A stretch of DNA of 64,000 bases from Acytostelium subglobosum LB1 (lineage: Eukaryota > Evosea > Eumycetozoa > Acytosteliales > Acytosteliaceae), in the NCBI RefSeq assembly GCF_000787575.1, contig NW_012236528.1:1276576-1340575 (forward strand), in the 5' to 3' direction. The notes under the pieces were generated by a model. That model did no database searches and was not told the origin of the DNA. It saw only the letters and a program-made list of their open reading frames with translations. Positions within the stretch are counted from its first letter, which is position 1; each line of letters starts with the position of its first letter. The position numbers were made by a program, and so were the translations under genes. Positions 35,701 through 47,503 of this stretch are shown one piece after another.

Positions 35701-38700
35701 TCTCTTGATCCTGAATCCAACATTGATATCTGTGTCTGCTGAAAAGGTGGAACAGTAATCAGCACCGGATGGATCGAATGCATTGTCAGAGTTGGTGACT
35801 GGGAGTCGTGTGTAGTCATTGGGAACTGATGCGGACAGGCAGTAATCACCAACAACAACATTATTGAATGTGTATGATGGGTTGGTGGCCGTGGTCACTT
35901 TGGTGTCAACAACAGTTCCATTCCTGTACTTGAGCGCGATGGTAGATCCAGCGACCAAATGATCGATTGAAGGCTGGAATTGGTTATCCAGGTTGTCATC
36001 ATCGAATGCGAATCCTTTGATCACAACTCTCTTCTTCCTGAATCCAGCATTGAGGATTGTGTCTCGAGAGAGTTTGAAGCAGTAGTCAGGTGCAGCATCA
36101 GTGAATGCGTTGTCTGCATTGAACTCTGAGAGTCTGTTGTAGTCGGGTGGCACAGATGCAGAGATACAGTAGTCACCAACGATGACATCCTTGAGTGAGT
36201 ATGATGGGAAGGATGCCGTGGTGACCTGTGTGGTGACCACAGTGCCATCAGATCTCTTGAGTGTGATGGTGGAACCTGCAACATATGGCTCAGTGGCGGA
36301 TTGGAATCTCTTGTCATCGTTGTCATCATCGAATGTGAATCCTCTGATCTCGAATCTCTTCTTCCTGAATCCAGCATTGACGTCAGTGTTCGACAATAAT
36401 GTGAAGCAGAAGTCTGTTCCATCAACATTGAATGAGTTGTCTGTGTTGACAACCGTGAGACGGTTGTAGTCTGATGGCACTGTGGCAGACATGCAGTACT
36501 CTCCAACTGGAATATCCTTGAATGAGTATGATGGGTTGGTGGCTGTGGTTACTTGAGTTCCGACAACAGAGCTATCACTCTTCTTCTTCAGTGTAATGGT
36601 GGATCCGGCGACCAATGGCTCGGTGGCGGCCTGGAATGACTTGTCATCATTGAAGTCATCGAATGAATAACCCTTGATCTCGAATCTCTTGATCCTGAAT
36701 CCTGCATTGACATCAGTGTCTGCAGACAATGTGAAGCAGAAGTCAGATCCGTCAACGTTGAATGAGTTGTCTGAGTTGACAACACCAAGTCTGTTGTAGT
36801 TCGTTGGTACTGATGCGGACATGCAGTACTCTCCAACTGGGATATCATTGAATGAGTATGATGGGTTGTTGGCTGTTGTAACCTGCGTGGAGACCACAGT
36901 GCCATCACTCTTCTTCTTGAGTGTGATTGTCGATCCAGCCACCAGAGGATCAGTGGCAGTTTGGAATGAGTCGTCCAGGTTGGCATCGTCGAATGAATAT
37001 CCTTTGATCTGGAACCTCTTCAACTTGAATCCAGCATTGACATCCTTGCCTGTTCCACTGGTTGTGAAGCAGAAGTCTGATCCATCAACGTTGAATGAGT
37101 TGTCTGAGTTAACAACGTCAAGTCGGAGGTAACTTGTTGATGGGATGGACGCAGACATGCAGTAGTCTCCAGCCGGGACATCAATGAATGAGTATGATGG
37201 GTTTGCTGCCATGGATGTCTGTGTGGATACGACTGTGCCATTCTTGAACTTGAGTGTGATGATTGATCCGGCAACAAATGGCTCGGTAGATTGATAAGTG
37301 TTGTCAGTATTATCATCCTGGAACACATAACCTTTGATCTCAGATCTCTTGATCCTGAATCCAACATTGATATCAGTGTCCGCTGAAATGGTGGAACAGT
37401 AATCAGCACCGGATGGATCGAATGAGTTGTCTGTGTTGGTGACTGAGAGTCGTGTGTAGTCATTTGGCACAGAGGCGGACAGACAGTAATCGCCAACAAC
37501 AACATTATTGAATGTGTATGATGGGTTGGTGGCTGTGGTCACTTTGGTGTCAACGACAGAGCCATCACTCTTCTTTTTGAGTGTGATAGTGGATCCAGCA
37601 ACCAAATGATCGATCAAAGGCTGGAATTGATTGTCAATGTTGTCATCATCGAATGCGAATCCTTTGATCACAACTCTCTTCTTCCTGAATCCAGCATTGA
37701 GGATTGTGTCTCGAGAGAGTTTGAAGCAGTAGTCAGGTGCAGCATCAGTGAATGCGTTGTCTGCATTGAACTCTGAGAGTCTGTTGTAGTCGGGTGGCAC
37801 AGAGGCAGAGATGCAATAGTCACCAACGATGACATCCTTGAGTGAGTATGATGGGAAGGATGCCGTGGTGACCTGTGTTGTGACCACAGTGCCATCAGGT
37901 CTCTTGAGTGTGATGGTGGAGCCTGCAACATATGGTTCGGTGGCTAACTGGAATCTCTTGTCATCGTTGTCATCATCGAATGTGAATCCTCTGATCTCAA
38001 ACCTCTTCTTCCTGAATCCAGCATTGACGTCAGTATCAGAAGACAAGGTGAAGCAGAAGTCTGATCCATCAACATTGAATGAGTTGTCTGTGTTGACCAC
38101 TGTGAGACGGTTGTAGTCTGATGGCACTGTGGCAGACATGCAGTACTCTCCAACTGGAATATCCTTGAATGAGTATGATGGGTTGTTTGCTGTGGTCACT
38201 TGAGTGCCAACGACAGTGCCATCGCTCTTCTTCTTCAATGTTATAGTCGATCCAGCAACCAACTCCTCAGTGGCAGACTGGAATGACATATCATCATTGA
38301 AGTCATCGAATGAGTAACCTTTGATCGCGAACCTCTTGATCCTGAATCCAGCATTAATATCAGTGTCGGCAGACAATGTGAAGCAGAAGTCAGATCCATC
38401 AACGTTGAATGAGTTGTCTGTGTTGACCACACCGAGTCTGTTGTAATTCGTTGGTACTGATGCGGACATGCAATAGTCATTATAAGGTACATCCTTGAAT
38501 GTGTATGAAGGATTGGTTGCCGTTGTAACCTGCGAGGAGACCACAGTACCATCACTCTTCTTCTTGAGTGTGATGGTCGATCCGGCGACCAAAGGCTCGG
38601 TGGCAGTCTGGAAGGTATCATCCAGGTTGTCATCATCAAAGGCGTAACCCTTGATCTGGAACACCTTCCTCCTGAATCCAGCATTGATAAAGGTGTCAGT

Positions 38701-41700
38701 GGAGAGTGCGAAGCAGTAGTCGTCTCCTGCATCATTGAATGCATTGTCCTTGTTGATGACACCAATGCGATTGAAGCCTGTTGGTATCGAGGCTGAAATA
38801 CAATATTCAGCCTCCTTCAAAGTGTCGAATGCGTATGATGGGTCCTTGGCCGTGGTGACCTGTGTGCCCACAACAGTGCCATTCTTGAACTTGAGTGTGA
38901 TGGTTGAGCCGGCCACGTATGGTTCGGTGGTAGGCTGGAAGGTGTTGTCGTTGTTGTCGTCCTCGAATGCATAACCAACCAATCCATGCGTTGGCCTCCT
39001 GAAGCCAGCATTGATGATCGTGTCCTTGTTGAGGGTGAAGCAGTAGTCTGAGTTGTCAATGTTGAATGCGTTGTCAGAGTTAATCTGATCAACGCGCAGG
39101 TATCCAGTTGGGATCGAGGCGGATATGCAGTAGTCATCATCGTCAAGATTATTGAATCGGTAGCTTGGGTCAGTGGCAGTGGTCACCTGAGTCGCTACCA
39201 CAGAGTTATCAATCTTCTTCTTGAGTGTAATTGTCGACCCAGCGAGGAAGGCTTCAGATGGTTGGCGTTGTTTGTCCAGGTTCTCATCATCGTATGCATA
39301 GCCGCTGACCTGGCGGGGTGGCTTCCTGAAGCCAGCATTGACATCGGTGTCCGCGGAGAGTGTGAAGCAGAAGTCTGTGCCATCGACATTGAATGCATTG
39401 TCTGCGTTGGTGACCTCGAGACGGACGTATCCAGTTGGTACAGTGGCCGACATACAGTAGTCACCAGCCTTGTTGCTTGTGAATGAGAATGATGGGTTGG
39501 TTGCTGTGGTGACCTGAGTGCCAATGACAGATCCATCACTCTTCTTCTTGAGTGTGATGGTCGAGCCAGCCAACAATGGATCAGTAACCTGGTACTTCTT
39601 GTCCAAGTTGGCATCATCATATGAGAATCCTTTGATGGTGAACACCTTCTCTTTGAAACCAGCATTGACATCAGTGTCAGCAGACAAGGTGAAGCAGAAG
39701 TCCGAGTTGTCCGCGTTGAACGAGTTGTCTGTGTTGACAACTGTGAGACGGTTGTAGCCAGCTGGGATAGAGGCAGACATGCAGTAGTCCCCAACGACTA
39801 CATCCTTGAATGTGTACGATGGGTTGGTGGCAGTGGTCACCTGAGTGTCAACCACAGAGCCATCACTCTTCTTCTTGAGTGTGATCGTTGATCCAGGGAG
39901 CAACGGATCAGTGGCTGATTGGTATGCCTTGTCATCATTGTCATCATCGAATGTGAATCCTCTNNNNNNNNNNNNNNNNNNNNNNNNNNNNNNNNNNNNN
40001 NNNNNNNNNNNNNNNNNNNNNNNNNNNNNNNNNNNNNNNNNNNNNNNNNNNNNNNNNNNNNNNTCATCATCGAATGTGAATCCTCTGATCTCGAACCTCT
40101 TCTTCCTGAATCCAGCATTGACAGCAATGTCCACACCCGTGAATATGAAGCAGAAGTCGGAGCCATCAACATTGAATGAGTTGTCTGCGTTGACAACTGA
40201 GAGACGGTCATAGTCGGATGGGACTGTGGCAGACATGCAATAATCTCCAGCTTGCACCCCTTTGAATACGTAGGACGGGTTGGTCGCTTTTGTGACCTGA
40301 GTGGCGACTACAGAACCATCACTCTTCTTCTTTAAGGTGATTGTGGAGCCAGCGACCAGGGCTTCAGTGGCCGGTTGGTATGTTTTGTCATCATTGTCGT
40401 CATCGAATGCATATCCAAGGATCTCGAACCTCCTGATCCTAAATCCAGAATTGACATCCTTGTCAGAGTCCAGCTTGAAGCAGTAATCCGAGCCATCGAC
40501 ATTGAATGCGTTGTCAGAATTGACTACACCCATTCTGTTGTACTTTGGTGGGACTGTGGCCGACATGCAGTACTCTCCAATGGGTACATCCTTGAATGAG
40601 TATGATGGGTTGGTGGCTGTGGTCACTTGAGTACCAACAACTGATCCATCACTCTTCTTCTTGAGCATGATGGTCGATCCTGCGACCAATGGATCTGTGG
40701 CAGGCTGGAATATATCATCAAGGTTGCCATCATCGAATGAATATCCCTTGATCTCGAATGTCTTCAATCTGAATCCAACGTTGACATCCTTGTCTGCACC
40801 ACTGAGCGAGAAGCAGTAGACTGAACCATCGACATTGAATGAGTTGTCTGTGTTGACCACGCCGAGTCTGTTGTAGTCTGATGGCACTGTTGAGGACATG
40901 CAGTATTCTCCAACTGGGATCTCCTTGAACGAGTATGATGGGTTGTTGGCCGTGGTCACCTGCGTGCCGACAACACTGCCATCACTCTTCCTCTTTAGTG
41001 TGATGGTCGATCCAGCGACCAACTGATCAGTGGCAGGCTGGAACATGTTATCCTTGTTGGTATCATCGAACGCGTATCCCTTGATGGTGTATTTGATCAT
41101 TATAAAGCATGCATTGACATCCCTGTGAGCAGAGAGTGTGAAACAGAAGTCGTCACCTTGGGCATTGAACGCGTTGTCCGCACTAGTATCGCTGGCCCTT
41201 GCGTATCCATCAGGGACTGAAGCGGACATGCAGTAATCACCTTCCTCCACGCCTATAAAGATGTACGATGGGTTGGTGGCCGTGGTCACCTGTGTTCCAA
41301 TCACATTACCCTTCTTCTTCAGAGTGATGGTGGAACCGGCGATAAATGGCTCATTGTCCTGGTGCTTGATGTCTGTGTTGAGGTCCTCAAATACGAATCC
41401 CTTGATGTCATAGTACTTGCGAGGTGTTGGGGTAATAACACTGGTGATCGAGGCTGTTGTTGTGGCTGTTGTTGTTTGAGTGATAGTCGAGTCTGGTCCT
41501 GTGGTAGACATGATTGTGGACGCTGTTGTCGTTGTTGGTTGAGATGATGCAGTACTGGATTGAGTGGTTTGGGTTGTTTGTGATGCTGTAGTCGATGTCG
41601 TCGAAACTGTAGTTGTTGCTGTGATCGTCGATACTGGACCTGTTGTAGTGGCAGTTGTGGTTTGGGTGGTAGAGCCTGTTGCCGTGGTTGTTGCTGTGGT

Positions 41701-44700
41701 CGTTTGAGTGATCGTCGATGCTGCACCTGAGGTAGTTGCTATTGTTGAGACCGTGGTTGAGGTTGGACTGAGTGTTGTGCTGACAATAGTACTAACAGTG
41801 GTCGATTGAGTGGACACTGTGGTGCTTGCTGTCGTCGATGTGACCTGTGGCTTTGGTGTTGGTGTGGATGAGGATACACCAGTTGACACTGTTGTCGTAG
41901 CTGTGATTGATCCATCTTGACCTGTGGTGGTTACTGTTGTCGAGGCAGTTGTGGATCCACCAGTAGCAATAGTAGTTGCTGTGGTGGTCTGTGTGATCGA
42001 GGAATCTGGACCTGTTGTTGTGACAGTTGTTGATGCTGTTGTACTTGTTGGACTGAGTGTGGTACTGGCCAGGGTACTAACAGTGGTCGACTGAGTGGAC
42101 ACGGTTGTAGTGGCAGATGTCGATGTTGGTGTTGGTGTCGGTTTAGATATGGTAGATGATGCTGTGGGACCAGTGGATACCGTTGTTGTTGCAGTGATTG
42201 TTCCAGCCGAACCTGTGGTTGTTACTGTTGTTGAAGCGGTGGTCGTCGGACTACTAGTGAATGTGGTCGAGACAGTCGTTGTCTGGGTAATAGATGAATC
42301 TGGACCAGTCGTTGTGACCGTGGTTGATGCCGATGTGGAGGATGGACTTAGAGTAGTACTGGCAAAAGTGCTGACAATCGTGGATTGAGTGGACACTGTT
42401 GTACTAACAGAAGTTGATGTTGGCTTTGAGGTGCTGGTGGTAGTAACAGTCGTTGTTGCTGTGATGGTGGACGATGGACCTGTTGTTGTGGCTGTGGTCG
42501 ACACAGTTGTTGTGGGCTTGCTGGTATCTGTGGCTGTCGTAGTCACTGTCGTTGAATGAGTGATTGAGGAGCCGGCACCAGTTGTGGTGACTGTAGTCGT
42601 CGCTGTAGTAGTTGGACTGCTGGTGGCTGAGGTTGACACAGTGGTAGTCGCTGTGGTCGAATGAGTGATCGAGGAACCCTGACCAGTTGTCGAGACCGTG
42701 GTAGTCGCAGTGGTTGATGCCGTTGTACTTGTTGGTTTGATTGTGGTCGTGGCAACAGTACTGACCGTTGTGGACTGGGTGGATACCGTTGTCGACATTG
42801 ACGTAGCAGATGCAGTGCCTGAAGTAGTAACAGTAGTTGTTGCAGTGATTGTCGACACTGGACCTGTTGTTGTGGCAGTGGTAGTGACAGTGGTTGTTTG
42901 TCTACTGGTAGTCGTGGCGGTGGTGGTAGCAGTTGTCGTTTGGGTGATTGTTGATAGCGGACCAGTGGTCGTGGCTGATGTCGACACAGTGGTTGAGGTG
43001 GGATGAACACCAGAAATCGTGCTCACTGTTGTTGTCTGAGTGATCGTTGATAGCGGTCCGGTGGTAGACGCTGTTGTGGTCTGTGTCGTTGAGGCAGTGG
43101 TTGGTGCTGTAGTTGATGTGGTCGAGACAGTTGTTGTCTGAGTGATCGACGAGGCTGCGCCAGTTGTTGTTGCTGTCGTGGTCACTGTTGTCGATGCACT
43201 TGCTGATGTTGTGGCTGTCGCAGTACCAGATGCAGATGCAGTTCCAGTTGTGGTCACCGTAGTTGTTGCTGTTATAGTTGATGCTGCACCTGTTGTAGTG
43301 GCCGTAGTTGTTTGAGTTGTTGACACACTTGAAGCAGAAGCAGTACCCGTGGCGGTGGTCGTGGCTGTTGTCGTCTGAGTGATTGTCGAACCTTGACCAG
43401 TTGTTGTCACTGTGGTTGAGGCTGTCGTGGTCGTTGGTCTCAATGTGGTACTGACGGTAGTGCTGGCAACAGTTGACTGGGTGGAAACAGTTGTGGTGGC
43501 CACAGTCGAGGTTGGTCTGTTTGTTGTGCTGGCAATGGTGCTGACAGTTGTCGATTGTGTTGACACTGTGGTGGTGGCAACAGTCGATGTGATTTGTCCA
43601 GTTGTAGATGCTGTGGTTGAAGCCAATGTCATCGTTGTTGTTGCCGTGATGGTAGATGATGGACCAGTAGTGGTGGCTGTTGTTGTCACTGTGGTTGTTG
43701 GTCCGCTAGAGGCAGTGCCCGTGGCAGTCGTTGTCACCGTGGTGGTCTGAGTGATGGTGGAATCTACACCAGTTGTCGTGACTGTTGTTGAGGCACTGGT
43801 TGACGTTGGTCTGAGTGTGGTGCTAGCCGTGTTACTGGCAACAGTTGATTGAGTGGACACTGTTGTTGTGGCAACAGTCGACGTTACTGGGTTTGTAGCT
43901 GTTGTTGTCACAGTTGTCGTCGCTGACGTTGTTTGAGTGATCGTCGATGAAAGCCCAGTTGTTGTGGCTGTTGTTGTCGCTGTGGTCGAAACTGTTGTGG
44001 ACGTTGGGCGGCCAGTTGTAGCTGTCGTGGTGACTGTTGTCGATTGAGTTGACACTGTGGTCGTTGCAACAGTCGAAGGTATTTGTGCGACAGTTGAGGC
44101 AACAGTGCTCACCGTTGTGGACTGAGTGGACACTGTTGTCGTGGCAACAGTTGACGTGCTGCTTGCTGACGCTGTGCCCGTTTCTGTTGTCGTCACAGTG
44201 GTCGTTGCACTTGTAGTCTGAGTGATGGTTGAGCCAGCGCCGGTGGTAGTGACAGTTGTCGAGGCTGTGGTCGAGACAGTGGTCGATGTTGGAGTGCCAC
44301 CAGATGTGACTGTTGTACTCACAGAGGTGCTTGCAACAGTTGATTGAGTTGACACTGTGGTTGAGGCCACCGTCGACGCTACAGTTGATGCTCCGCGAGT
44401 GCTCACCGTTGTGCTGGCAACAGTTGATTGAGTTGACACTGTTGTGCTGGCAGCTGTCGATATGGGCTGTGCAGAGAAGTTAGCAGATGTTGATGCAGTG
44501 ATTGACAACTGGTCCAGTCGTCATGGCAGTGGTAGTTACCGTGGTCGTGCTCATTGTTGTCGAGGCAACAGTTGATTGAGTGGACAACGAGGTGGAAGCT
44601 GTTGTTGAGGACAAAGATCCGATTGAGACTGTTGTTGAGGCCGAAGTTGATTGAGTGATCGTTGAGGCAGATCCAACTGTGGACACAGTGGTTGTCACTG

Positions 44701-45317
44701 AGGTCGATGCAGTCGTAGAGCCAGTCACATGTCCGCTCGTGGTCGAGGCAACCGTGCTCACTGTTGTGGACTGAGTTGACACAGTGGTTGTTGCGACTGT
44801 GGATGTGCTCGTCGCTGTTGGCGAGTTGGTTGTTGTGGCAACTGTGCTGGCAATAGTTGATTGAGTTGACACTGAAGTCGAGGCAACAGTAGATCCTGCA
44901 CTTGCACCAGTACTTGCTACTGTGGTCGCAACAGTTGATTGAGTTGACACTGTTGTCGTGGCTGTTGTTGACGAAGAAGTTACTGATGTATCAGGATGAC
45001 AATATGGTCTACCATCAGAGCTCACCAAACATGACCATCCTGAATCACACTTGAGGAATGTACATTTATCAATGCACTTTGGAGGCAAATGACTCAATGG
45101 TTGGCAACATATTTGATTGAATGGACATGAAATTGAACATTGATGTCCTTCACTCCCTGTTGCTGCTGTTGCTGATGCTGTTATTGTTTGTTTGTTGGTT
45201 AGATGGATGAACGATGGATGGTGAGTGATGATGCCTACATTTAACTCCAAGTGATAAACTAGAACAGAGAATAATAAAAATCAGCATAAACCCGTAGTGA
45301 TCTTTCCAAAAAGACAT
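29794..45317 (-). CDS. giant colossin-like secreted protein: signal peptide, Cys-rich module, mucin-like Thr/Ser region, ~35 SdrD-B-like domains
   Basis: Exon 1 (45239-45317) encodes a signal peptide MSFWKDHYGFMLIFIILCSS with its LSLG end; a 61-bp intron with a GTAGGC donor leads into the giant exon 29794-45177. The product is about 5,100 aa. A nine-Cys module (CSISCPFNQICC to RPYC) is followed by about 1,150 residues of Thr/Ser-rich repeats such as TTTGPDSTITQTTTATTT, probably heavily O-glycosylated, then about 35 tandem ~110-aa domains with DDDNDDxxFQ, VAGSTITLKKK and YCMSASVP. These are prealbumin-like SdrD-B/Cna-B folds, as in Dictyostelium colossins. No C-terminal anchor is seen. The N-terminal frame and the long frame meet near 44,500 with one extra base (sense GTTG, four-base context of a repeat), probably a sequence error. 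The exon contains a 100-N gap. A role in the extracellular matrix or adhesion is inferred. Confidence 0.85.
33396..38660 (-). repeat. higher-order repeat of five domains, about 3.2 copies, period ~1.64 kb
   Basis: Domains of types YSFDDANLDD, FDDFNDD, RGFTFDDDNDD, GFAFDDDN and GYVFQDDN recur in the same order three times. Equivalent positions 34,544, 36,182 and 37,829 are 1,638 and 1,647 bp apart. The stretches 34,383-34,680 and 36,021-36,318 look almost identical base by base, so at least one duplication or conversion is recent. Confidence 0.85.
39964..40063. other. assembly gap, 100 N
   Basis: Exactly 100 N inside the domain array. The 23 bases just before (39941-39963) are identical to the 23 just after (40064-40086). 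The distance between the copies is 123 nt, a multiple of three, so merging them would keep the reading frame. The gap may hide nothing or whole missing domains. Confidence 0.95.
41430..44975 (-). repeat. mucin-like Thr/Ser repeat region of the colossin-like gene
   Basis: Coding repeats built from two themes, VSTQSTVASTVAST and TTTGPxSTITQTTTATTT, in alternating order. No residues suited to a globular fold appear for over 1,000 codons. On the plus strand the region reads as GTTGTxGTGG-type runs. Confidence 0.85.
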
Positions 45318-46035
45318 TGGAAAATGTGATCTGATTGATGATTGAGATTTGATTTAATTTATTTCCTAATCTGATAATTATTTATATATCCATCTAGATT
45401 GGAACAATGTATACTTGGTTCATTAAACACTTACTTTACCCTCTCTCTTCATATTGTACTATTGATTGTATTAAGGGGTGGGCTTTATCACCACTCAGTG
45501 ACCTTTCAATCAATGGAATAGTTTAAATAAGGGCCTTTAGTGATCATGTGAGTGTACCCACACACACATTACATTCATCATTGTGGAATGATCAACCACA
45601 CTTTAATGCACATAATATATCATTCTAATGAATGTTTTACTTACTCATGTAATAATATTATGATTGTCCTATTTGTTGTAGTTATCAATTTCGGTTCGAA
45701 GTTGTTAACGAATGAGTTGTACATGGGTGTATCCAGGATGCACTGAGGTTGTCATGCAATAATATCCATATGGAATATTGTACATTGCATAATCTCCGTT
45801 GCTGGCAAGCGGCAGCCGATAGAATGAAGCAGTAATCAGTGTGCCCATCTTGAATGAGTTGTCCCTGGTAACATACCCTAACAGACATACCCTCGCAGAA
45901 ACCCTTTCACAACACAAATTTTTGACCACGAAGTTGATCAACTTCAATTTCATAATGACATCATTGATTATTACACTTGTCAATTATTATTATTATTTAT
46001 ACATACAAAAGAGATAGATAGAGAGATAGATAGAG
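45318..46035. other. divergent intergenic region between the colossin-like and UNC50 genes
   Basis: Holds the colossin start-proximal AT-rich promoter, a colossin domain relic at 45,700-45,866 and, beside it at 45,875-45,908, ACCCTAAC and ACCCTCGC in a C-rich stretch. TTATTATTATTTATAC precedes the UNC50 start. Confidence 0.5.
45700..45866 (-). pseudogene. relic of a colossin-like C-terminal domain
   Basis: On the minus strand, pieces in different frames read DNSFKM, then HTDYCFILSAA, then SNGDYAMYNIPYGYYCMTT and SVHPGYTHVQ, then YNSF. These match the end of the penultimate and the middle of the last domain of the neighbouring gene (LPYDDYCMSTTVHPGYRRV, QYNSF). At least two frame changes and a deletion of the intervening domain head make it non-functional. 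It lies 5' of the live gene and so is probably the remnant of a second colossin-like gene. Confidence 0.75.
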
Positions 46036-47138
46036 ATGTTGGGAGGAGTTACTAGAACATCATCATCACTGAACAGTGACTCTGTTCGATTCAAACGATT
46101 CGTACCTGAATACTTTAGAAGGATTATGCATTACCCGCAGATGGACATTGAGTATACCTTTTGGATAATGTTCTATCTATGTTTCAATCCAGCTAGAGTA
46201 TATAGAAATACATCATGGCATAAACGTACGTGTAATGATGTTTATGATGATGATGAAGATGAACAAGATGAAGAAGTAATGAACACTTCACTGACACTTG
46301 CGAATGAATGACAACACAGAGACAAAGAATCAATGGGCAAGAGATGACCCAGCATTTGTAGTTATAGTAGTGTTCTTTATGTCGATAGCATCAATGTCAT
46401 ACGCGATAGCATTTCACTATCTATCAGTTGTACACATTATAAAGTATGTTTGAGTGTGTCCACACTCGTGCGAGTTGAATAGCGCAGGTCACAGCATCAA
46501 TCTTGCTAACACCATCTTCATCGTCATCATCAGGACAATGTTCTGGGCAGTCTTCTTTGACTTTATTACAGTTGGATTGGTCACTGCTACTGCTGGATGG
46601 TTCCTGTCCAACAGATTCCTGAGGGAGTCCTCACACCATCACAGCGTCGATCAGAAGGTAGAATGGTTGTACGCCTTTGACATCCACTGCAATTCATTCT
46701 TTCCACTCTTTATCATACTATACGTTATCCATGTATGTTTGATCCTCATCTCAATCAATCAATCAATGTACATTAGCTAACTGATCACAATCAATCATTT
46801 TCCCTTCAGTTCTTCTTGTTGCCATTCTTAATGTCAACCAAGCTTATAGCCACATTCATATCAAACTCGATGTTCTTCCTCTCAATTGTATACTATTATT
46901 ATATAACGTTTCTTGGATACAATGGTAAGTCCACCAGCATTGGCTATTCATTGGGCATTGATCACCTGCCTGATGACTGACTCGTCATTCACTCAATCAA
47001 TCAATAGCTTTACCATTCCTGCATAATACTAGCGTGTTCCTTTACCCTGTTATACTGGTCTTCACAATCTATGTACTGGCGATAGTATTCAACATCAACT
47101 TTACAGTGCTGTTCATGTCATTCTACTTTGGAAACTAA
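46036..47138 (+). CDS. unc50: UNC50/GMH1 Golgi membrane protein
   Basis: Exons 46036-46225, 46320-46443, 46534-46732, 46810-46924 and 47008-47138 give 252 aa. Splicing restores family landmarks: FRRIMHYPQMDIEYTFW, YRNTSWHKQTKNQWARDDPAF, IKTMFWAVFFDFITVGL, VEWLYAFDIHCNSFFPLFII, and YITFLGYNALPFLHNTSVFL. Five or more membrane spans are evident. UNC50 proteins reside in the Golgi and are needed for assembly or trafficking of some receptors in animals, and interact with Arf-GEFs in yeast. Length and motif order match the family. All introns are short (77-94 bp). Confidence 0.93.
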
Positions 47139-47503
47139 CTAACTTATTAGTAATACATATATATACATCATCATGCCGTGTGCAATGGAATGGCGACACA
47201 CCGTACTACTACCTGATCAGCGTTTGGGTGTTGGACAACTTACATTCATCATTCATTCAAACAATCTATCAGACTCATTAACGAATCCATTCGAATGTCC
47301 AGTGGACATTGGCTATTGGAAACACCACAGGGCCATTGGCTATTAGACTACTCGATCGATGGAGTCCAATAATATTAAACGACATCATCGACATTCATTC
47401 ACTCACTCATCCTTCCTCTCCCTCAATCAATCAATCAATCAAACATATACCAACTATAACAACAAATAATGTAATGATGAAGCGATGATATAATTGTTTG
47501 TTA
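47139..47503. other. convergent intergenic region after UNC50
   Basis: Two near copies of CATTGGCTATT (near 47,308 and 47,332) and an intron-like (CAAT)n run near 47,430. No gene or clear poly(A) arrangement is seen. Confidence 0.4.

Larger units (their letters stand above)
29810..41420 (-). repeat. array of about 35 tandem SdrD-B-like domains, ~330 bp each
   Basis: Each unit encodes a start like IKGYSFDDxNxDxxFQ, then P-VAGSTITLKKK, a variable V-T-QVTTATNPSYSF turn, GDYCMSASVP and a DNSFNVDGSDFCFTLSAD end. Every unit I counted has the same two Cys. I counted 35 starts by eye, taking the gap unit as one. The three domains nearest the C-terminus are the most divergent. Confidence 0.85.

Noticed and set aside
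30083-44102. Many plus-strand and alternate-frame ORFs of 60-200 codons across the colossin-like array
   Set aside because: They recur at the domain period and are reverse-strand or shifted readings of the domain and Thr/Ser repeats.
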